Source of the DNA: Cadophora sp. MPI-SDFR-AT-0126
Lineage: Eukaryota > Ascomycota > Leotiomycetes > Helotiales > Ploettnerulaceae
Direction of reading: 5' to 3'
Length of the DNA: 64,000 nucleotides
NCBI GenBank assembly: GCA_020747065.1
Contig: JAGMVK010000010.1
Coordinates: forward strand, 1-64,000
The notes below the pieces were generated by a model. It saw nothing but the letters and a program-made list of their open reading frames with translations. It was not told the origin of the DNA and made no database searches. Numbering within the stretch: position 1 is the first letter of the stretch; each line of letters starts with the position of its first letter. The translations under genes and the position numbers were made by a program. Below are positions 57,865-64,000 of this stretch, piece after piece.

Positions 57865-60328
57865 TCAAAGTATGCCCTCCTCCATCTTCAACCAAGACTC
57901 CTCCCCACCAGACGCCCAAGCTACATCCTCATGCCCCTCCCCCGTCCAATGCACTTCCCCATGGCCCTCTCCATTCACCTCTCCATTCCTATTAAGTCCA
58001 TCCACCCCCTCAGTATCCTTATACACGCCATCCTCTCCAATCTCACCCACGATACTACCCCTCCACTGCCGTGGAGCGACAGGCGCTATAAGTCCCAGTC
58101 CGAGTCCAAGTCCCCCGCCGCCTAGTGCGCCAATACCACCACCACCGCCGCCTAGCTCCATGGCGTCTCCAATTTCTCCAACAATACTACCGCGCCATCC
58201 TCTCGGTACGGGGAGGCCTTGCATGTCGATATCTGAGGTAGCAGCAATGGTGGCTGTAGCGGTATTCATATACGAGTATGCACCAGCGCCTTCAATTGAT
58301 ATCGGGGATGTTAAGCCCTCCGAGCCAGAGACAGATGCCGAGGATAAGGGTGGGTTCAATGGCATACTGAATCTCTGAATCTCCGGCTTCTCCGCCGCCT
58401 TCGCCAGTAACAGGTTTGCGTACTGCCGTTGCGAGTTCGGAGTCTGGCTTAGAGTTTTAACGAAGACTTCAAACGGGTCTTGCACGATGCCGTAGCTCTC
58501 AGACGGGATGTTGGTCCCGCACGCCTGCATGACATCGAGCATGGTGTTTCCAATCTCGAAGATCTTCTCGAAGATGCCCATGCCGTGGACCTCGATGCTG
58601 CGGGTGGGCAGGCTGGAGATGACGTCGAGGAGGGAGTGCGCGATCTTCAGCGGGTAGCGGAAGGTCATGCTTTCGTCTTCGGCGGTGGAGCTCAGGAGGC
58701 CTTGCCGCATGCTGGATTGCCAGACGATGAGGCGGAGCCATTGCTGTGTGACGAGGATGTCGGCTTTTTGGATGCTGGTGAGCGAGATGGATGTCGAGTG
58801 CGGGCGGGAGAGCTGTTGTTGGAGGGAGGTGTAGGTGGCTGTTGAGGCGGGGACGGAGGCGGATTCGTTCCAGGAGTCGACGAAGGAGGAGTCGAGGAGG
58901 TGGTAGGAGTTCACGAGGGCGGTGAAGCCCGAGTGGATGGCGGGGGATTCGTAGGTGTGGAGGGTGGTGGGGAAGGAGGGGGTTTTTTGGAGGGTGAGGG
59001 GTTTGTGGCGGAGGATGGCGAAGGATCTTGGAGGGAGCGTTAGAGAGCTGCTTGGTTTTGAGGGTTTTTAAAAGGGGGATGGTGTATGAGGGCAAAGGAA
59101 GAGGGAAATACCGTTCAGTCACATAGAGAATCCAAAATGTCCGTCTCCTACACAACGCCTCAGTAGCAGATAACCCCTCATACGAAGTCTCGTCATGAAA
59201 CCCCAAATCTTGGCCCATCGTCAACGCCTCCCTCAAGTAATACCAACTCTTCCTATTCTGATTTAACTCAAAGAACGCCGTCGACACGAAATACGACGAT
59301 ATAACAGCCGATAACGTCTTATCCTCTACGAAATCATACGACTGCCGAACGGAGATACATTCGTCTAGGAAGAATCGTCCAGCCGCTTCCCAAGATGGTG
59401 GACCTGGCGCGAGGATGCTCTTTCCGGACATGTGGGTGGATGTTAATGCACAGAGGGAGTATAGTAGATTCTTCTCGTACATTTCGAGAGGGCGAGTGAT
59501 GGATTCGCGGAGCGTAGGCATGTGGACTAACGGCATGATTGGGTAGATGTGTTCCATGAAGAGATCGATGCAGGTGGGGATTAGGTGTAGGTAGGAGGGT
59601 GAGGTCGGGCGGAATTGGTCGGTTGTGAAGATGCTATTTGGTTCGTCTGGGAGGGAGGTTGAGAGGTCGGACATTATGGGATGCCATCTTTGTTGGTGAA
59701 GGGTTGGGGATATGGCATCTGTGGAGTCGGATATCCATTGATCGATTCTAGAGACTGTGTGAGCTGGAAGTACGGTATGGAAGAAGGTTGAGACCATGAT
59801 TGAGATGGCAATATAGGAGGGTCACATGATTGATATCAAGCTCGATTGAACTTCAATCCCTTTCCATTCCAGACAGAAGGGCAGGATATAAAGAGAATAT
59901 ACTTACGATGGTGGACCAGAACTCTGGCTATCCCCTCCAGAACCATTCGAGCCTGGCACCTTTACATTCGGCAATTCATCACTATCCTGAGCTCTCAACT
60001 CATTGATGACCCGACCAGTCCCCCTCTTTGGACCTCTCCTCTTCGGAACATGTTCTCTCTTACACGTCAACGAGGCATTGCCGCACTGATTACACGGGAA
60101 TTCCCCATCACATCTGATTCCTGTTGCTGGTCAGTGCTCAAGCTCAAGCTTCCGATAGTGGCGGGGGTAGATCTGATTGATGGACAAAAGGCAGTAGATA
60201 GATAGATCAGATGTATGCCGGTGCTGGTTTGCGAGGGAAAGAGAAGTCTATCTATCTGACTTACGGCGTCTTCGACAGTGGTCACACACCGTACGGCGGC
60301 CTGTTATTGGTTTGCTTTCTGGAGACAT
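57865..60328 (-). CDS. Zn2Cys6 transcription factor with fungal-specific regulatory domain
   Basis: Four exons (60328-60265, 60120-59907, 59747-59112, 59026-57865), 691 residues. Starting at MSPESKPITGRR, the zinc cluster is CDHCRRRRIRCDGEFPCNQC followed by GNASLTC: CX2CX6CX5CX2CX6C at ~15-42, split by intron 1 between Cys 2 and 3. A basic KRRGPKRG follows. The middle domain (PF04082 type) has YPIMPLVHMPTLRESI, LYSLCALTSTHMSG, SWYYLREALTMGQDLGF and RRRTFWILYVTERS. The C-terminus is Gly-rich with a duplicated WRGSIVGEIG element. Intron 2 (~159 bp) was set by phase, because an upstream ATG frame at 59797 is preceded by a stop. It is a nuclear DNA-binding regulator; the target pathway is not evident, although sugar-use genes lie in the window. 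Confidence 0.9.
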
Positions 60329-61041
60329 GCCGGCCAGGTCCTCCTCTCAGCCGAGGACAACACTGCACTGCACTGCACTACACGACTCAACTCATGCAAC
60401 GCCAGTACTACCGGGAAAACATGGAAAGTATGAAGTTGTGCTTGACGATGGATGGATGATCCAGAGAGAAGAAAGAGCGCAGGATTGAGCGAGAGATATG
60501 GCGAGGGGAAGGGGAGTAGAGGTCAGGTCAGAATGGGAATCTAAAGAGAGGGGTAAGACAGACATCCGGCCTGCCTTGCAGAAGAAAGTGAAAGGGTCAT
60601 GTTTGAGGCGTCGAGCCGTCAAGTAGTCAAGTAGTCGTCCTCCAGTGAAGCTGCTGAAGCATCAGCTGGAGCGGGGGGGCGAAGTGTTGAAATGCGGGGG
60701 GGACGCGAGAGGCTAGGTAAGTTGGGGTTTAGGTGGTGTTGGTGGTGTTGGCGTGGAGCATCAGCCGACCCGCGCCTTTCCTGTTCGCTATCGACAACCA
60801 CACAAAAAGACATCGAGGAGGCAATCCTCGACACATCACATCACATCGTATCGCTTATCAAGGTTATCGCGTGGCAATATTTACCTTCAATGCTCTGCTT
60901 CATCTTTACCACTGTTGAAGGTCTTCTGCTTATGGATGCATCTATCCCAGTACTGCTTTTCTGCTTCATGGCCCATCTTTTGGCATCCCATAATCCCGGT
61001 GGCTCCGACCTGTCGTCAAAACTCTCTGCTTGATCTCTATG
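60329..61041. other. Intergenic, upstream of the Zn2Cys6 factor
   Basis: No supported coding frame; the promoter and probable 5' leader of the regulator gene. Confidence 0.55.
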
Positions 61042-61251
61042 TTAACTAGTCAGTTTCGCGAGTCTTTTCAATCCTTTCTTTCCTTCCTGCTCATATGCTA
61101 GCTTCAGGGGTGTCTGTTGATCGTTGACGTCCAACGCCACCGATGTGGAATTTAGAGCCTCCGAATTTAGCATTTCAGGGTCTTTCTTGGCTGCCTTCCT
61201 ATACTGTTTCGCCGCATACCTCCCGTACTTATCGTTCTTCTTTGAGATCCA
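61042..61251 (-). CDS. Probable terminal exon of an unidentified gene
   Basis: On the minus strand a clear coding-like segment reads WISKKNDKYGRYAAKQYRKA, then LNSEALNSTSVALDVNDQQT, and ends in KKGLKRLAKLTS before TAA at 61042. A plausible acceptor (GTCAAG) precedes it at 61252. Upstream exons could not be joined with confidence. No family recognised. Confidence 0.4.
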   Translation of the reverse strand, partial: WISKKNDKYGRYAAKQYRKAAKKDPEMLNSEALNSTSVALDVNDQQTPLKLAYEQEGKKGLKRLAKLTS

Positions 61252-61761
61252 CTTGACATCGTCTCACTCTCTCACTTGGGACGGACAACTTGTCCGTCAA
61301 TGTGGCCAGTTCAAACTTGTCAAATTCAAGCCCAGAGCAGCAAACAAAGTGTTTGGAAATCTTGGTCAAAGAATCGATCTAAGTACCGTTTATTGGTACA
61401 GGAAATACACAGATACCTACGATACCACGAGATATATCATTCCATCATGTGGCAGTCTTGAGACGAGATGCTAGCATGCTGGTCATTCCATGCGGCTCAT
61501 ATTTAGATGCGTCGTCTAACCTAGTTCTTTGTGGCTCCGTGGCCAGGCTTCACAAGTCATCGCAAGTGTGTTAGATCTTTGTACTTCAGAGAGGAAATGA
61601 TCCAGCGACAGCGGCGAGATGGTATGGAAATGTTTCATTTCGAGTTCTGACAAAAGACAAGACACACGACATGCACCTGCGCCTGCGCCCCTTTTATTCG
61701 CTTCCCGCCAGTGCTCCACGCCTTACTCCTGCTCACGATCTAAATTGCCAACTCTGGAAGT

Positions 61762-62568
61762 TCAGGACGAGAATTGGGTCCCGATGCCTGCATATTCACT
61801 ACTCCATAGATCAAGTACCTGGAACGACACCTCTTTCGGGCCTGAAGGGGAGCTTGACGACGTGGTGTTCGATGGATTGTTGTAGAGCTTGGACTCTGGC
61901 AAGTGGTCGTAGAGGTCGACCTCGTTGATGGCTGTCGGATACGGATGGACGTCTTGGTCCTCGAGCAAGTGGTCGTAGCGGTCGACCTCGTTAATGCATG
62001 CCGGATATGAATGAGCGTGTTGGTCCTCAAGCAAGGGAGAAGGGAGCCCGACATCTGCATTGACAGTATGGTCGTCCACCTTTACTAGTGCAATTGAGAG
62101 GTGATGTTTCGAGCATTGGCGAGGATATGAGTATGGCTCCACTTGCTCCTTCGGCAATGCATGTTTATCCAAGGCAGATGCATACACTGCCGTTTCATCC
62201 AGAAAGCCCTGCCCCATGTAATGTTCATGGAATGTGGTTGTGTTTGTGGTTCTGCCGACTGCAGGTATGTTGTCGATGTTGTGTTGTTGAAGTGCTCCTC
62301 GCGTGAGGGCAAGGGGTGCTTCGTGGCCAGAGTCAGCGACTCGACCAGTGAGGTCGAAGGACTGCGACATCCACGTAGCGCTGAGAAGTTGATATTCTCC
62401 ATGACTGTCGTCCTGGATGTCTTCGGGCAGTGCATTTGCTGTCAATCGTTCGCCGGTAGCATCGTGACCTATGTCGGAGGGGATCGTGGCATCATTCTCA
62501 TGCGAGGTAGTCTCACTAGATACACGGCAACTATCAGATCTTGCACTTAAGAAGGGGTCATGAATCAA
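61762..62568 (-). CDS. Hypothetical acidic protein with an internal tandem duplication
   Basis: A 268-codon open frame. Its 5' end has no ATG (the frame enters at a TTG), so an upstream exon or a later start is needed. A unit of about 23 residues is duplicated: LLEDQHAHSYPACINEVDRY is followed by LLEDQDVHPYPTAINEVDLY, then a partial DHLPESK. Composition is Asp/His/Glu/Ser-rich, soluble, without signal peptide. The repeated DNA itself is nearly identical (about 69 bp), so the duplication is recent. Function unknown. Confidence 0.45.
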   Translation of the reverse strand: MIHDPFLSARSDSCRVSSETTSHENDATIPSDIGHDATGERLTANALPEDIQDDSHGEYQLLSATWMSQSFDLTGRVADSGHEAPLALTRGALQQHNIDNIPAVGRTTNTTTFHEHYMGQGFLDETAVYASALDKHALPKEQVEPYSYPRQCSKHHLSIALVKVDDHTVNADVGLPSPLLEDQHAHSYPACINEVDRYDHLLEDQDVHPYPTAINEVDLYDHLPESKLYNNPSNTTSSSSPSGPKEVSFQVLDLWSSEYAGIGTQFSS

Positions 62569-63700
62569 ATGAAGTTGATGAAGTCACACAGAGCGATTCT
62601 TTCTTATGTGAGGGAGGATGAGTGAAGAGGAGCGGTTGTAGACGGTGAGCCTACCTGACAGGATCTGCGCAGCAAGACGCAATCGTGGAGCGTACAGAAT
62701 GCATTTGCGGGCCGCGTGCAGTGACTGATTTATTTCATGAAAGGTATTGAAGCGAGAGAAAAGGTCTGGCAATCCGCAGATTGACCGTTGGAGTAAACAA
62801 TGGGAAGCACTGTGCAAGGCAAGGAAAGACGCAGAAACGGGTCATCCAGGACTTATAAGAACAATACAAGGAGATGGACCAGCATGTGGCAGATTCATCA
62901 TGAGACAATCCGGTGAGAAGTGCAATACTTACGTTTTTCCGATTCTATGGTCGATCTCGATGAATTTCGTGTTCAAAAAAAGGTATTTGTGGGGTTGTGC
63001 AAATGTTGAGGGTACAATTTGCACCTTTTGGGGGGGAGAACATGGTCGCGGGGGGGGGCATATGAGTACCTGAGGACAACCAAATAGGAAAGAAGAATCC
63101 CTCCAAAAGGTGCAAAATGCACCTTTCTGTGCACGTTTATGCAATTTGCGCAAAGTCGCTATGCGCTAGGCACTGACGCTGTCGCTGGCACAAACGAAGA
63201 CGATGCATTCATCATCCTCTCATGGTTCCAATCATGGACTTCAGAAAGCGCCACATCACTCGTGAATCCTCCCGGCCTGCATCACTTCCTGTTCGATATG
63301 TTACCAACGTGTGTGCCAGACCCATCTCCACCTCACAACGCCCGAGTGGGAAGACCTTAAAACCCCGAGCCTCGAAACTTTTGCTCCATTCCATCTCCGC
63401 TCGACCCGGAATACCAGCAGACAACAAACACTATCCCGGGAGCGTTATGATCTCGACCCCCCGAAAGAGCGCGTAAGGATCACACAAGCTCAGCATCACC
63501 TCTATTCCAGGCAAGGTTGAACCAGAAAAGTATTGGTATTAGGCAAAGGCAGCCATCGTAGCTTCTGGCCCTGGAATGAGTCGGGCGTCGCCCACGTGAC
63601 CCTCTTTCACCTGATCCGGCATTGTCTGGTCTTGGATTGGATCAAGCAACTCTCTTCTGGCAAAATCAAAATCGGGCAACTGGAAACTGAAGTTGGCATC
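62569..63700. other. Intergenic, no confident gene
   Basis: Contains an inverted repeat (63018-63116) and G-rich runs near 63030-63058. Open frames have no motifs. Confidence 0.5.
63018..63116. repeat. Perfect 14-bp inverted repeat, hairpin-forming
   Basis: TTTGCACCTTTTGG at 63018-63031 is exactly reverse-complemented at 63103-63116, with about 70 bp between. Two G runs sit in the loop, and a second GTGCA-type palindrome follows at 63110-63140. No terminal duplication was seen, so a mobile element is not shown. Confidence 0.65.
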
Positions 63701-64000
63701 ATGGCAAAGGATTGGGAGCGATACAAGACCGAAATAAAGACACTCTACATCACCAATGGAAAGTCTTTGGACGATGTTCGACGGATATTGAAAGGGAGAC
63801 ACAATTTCGACGCTTCGTAAGTTTCGCCGTCTATCTTGGAATGCTACTTCCTAAGAATCTCAGCATTAGAGCCTTTCGAATGAAGCTTGAAGATTGGGGG
63901 ATGAAGAAGAACAAAGTTCCAGTTGTTGTTGGGAATCAAACTCGTCCACGACGTAAGAAGAAGCCAGTCACTATCGCCAGCCACTCTTCCGGAGTTCAGC
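63701..64000 (+). CDS. Clr5-domain protein, N-terminal part (cut by window end)
   Basis: The ATG at 63701 begins MAKDWERYKTEIKTLYITNG, then KSLDDVRRILKGRHNFDAS. A short intron (63817-63863, GTAAGT...CTCAG) joins in phase to IRAFRMKLEDWGMKKN. This is the complete Clr5 domain (PF14420), a small helical N-terminal domain found in many Pezizomycotina proteins, often with ankyrin repeats or a regulatory tail. After it the chain is basic (RPRRKKKP) and runs out of the window. The function of the rest cannot be judged. Confidence 0.85.

Noticed and set aside
58499..59110. Continuation of the minus-strand frame past the second regulatory-domain exon of the Zn2Cys6 factor (Pro/His/Arg-rich)
   Set aside because: Splicing at 59112 to 59026 moves to a frame with normal regulator sequence; the Pro/His/Arg-rich stretch is out-of-frame translation.

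Overview
The window comes from a filamentous ascomycete (Pezizomycotina). The genes carry many short introns of about 40-60 bp with GTRAGT-type donors, CTAAC/CTGAC-like branch sites and YAG acceptors. The families are typical of these fungi: Zn2Cys6 regulator, HET, NACHT, Clr5, MpaB-like oxygenase, GH10 with CBM1, Rds1-type ferritin-like protein. A block of about 4.3 kb of extremely AT-rich DNA shows C-to-T/G-to-A divergence between repeat copies, the mark of repeat-induced point mutation (RIP). I cannot name the genus; Leotiomycetes or Dothideomycetes would fit.

Layout. 0-5.2 kb: a decayed deoxyribose-phosphate aldolase gene and a secreted GH1 glycosidase. 5.2-9.5 kb: a gene-free, RIP-degraded repeat island. 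11.3-16.5 kb: a seven-exon gene for a protein of about 1,620 residues that fuses an indoleamine-2,3-dioxygenase-like heme domain, a P450-reductase-type FAD/NADPH module, a cytochrome b5 domain and a disordered tail. 17-22.5 kb: a broken HET remnant and an NLR-like NACHT protein. 23.6-27.4 kb: a divergent pair, class I terpene synthase plus MpaB-like oxygenase, probably a small terpenoid locus. 28-34 kb: poorly recognised genes and a sulfotransferase-family protein. 34.7-41.7 kb: carbohydrate genes (GH10-CBM1 xylanase, alpha-glucoside-type permease divergent from a GH27 alpha-galactosidase) and a GNA1-type acetyltransferase. 36.6 kb: a tRNA-Thr(AGT) gene. 43-50 kb: four secreted-protein genes, mostly of unknown family. 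50-60.3 kb: housekeeping and regulatory genes (DUF84 NTPase, ING/PHD protein, rhomboid-like membrane protein, Zn2Cys6 factor). The right end holds poorly resolved genes and the start of a Clr5-domain gene cut by the window edge.

The two observations most worth following are (1) the tRNA-Thr gene, which has its normal 19-nt anticodon-loop intron and also a 57-bp insert in the D-loop with full spliceosomal-intron signals, and (2) the dioxygenase-reductase-b5 fusion, which would join a heme dioxygenase to its own electron-transfer chain in one polypeptide. Exon boundaries were derived by hand from splice signals and reading-frame phase; none has been checked against transcripts or databases.
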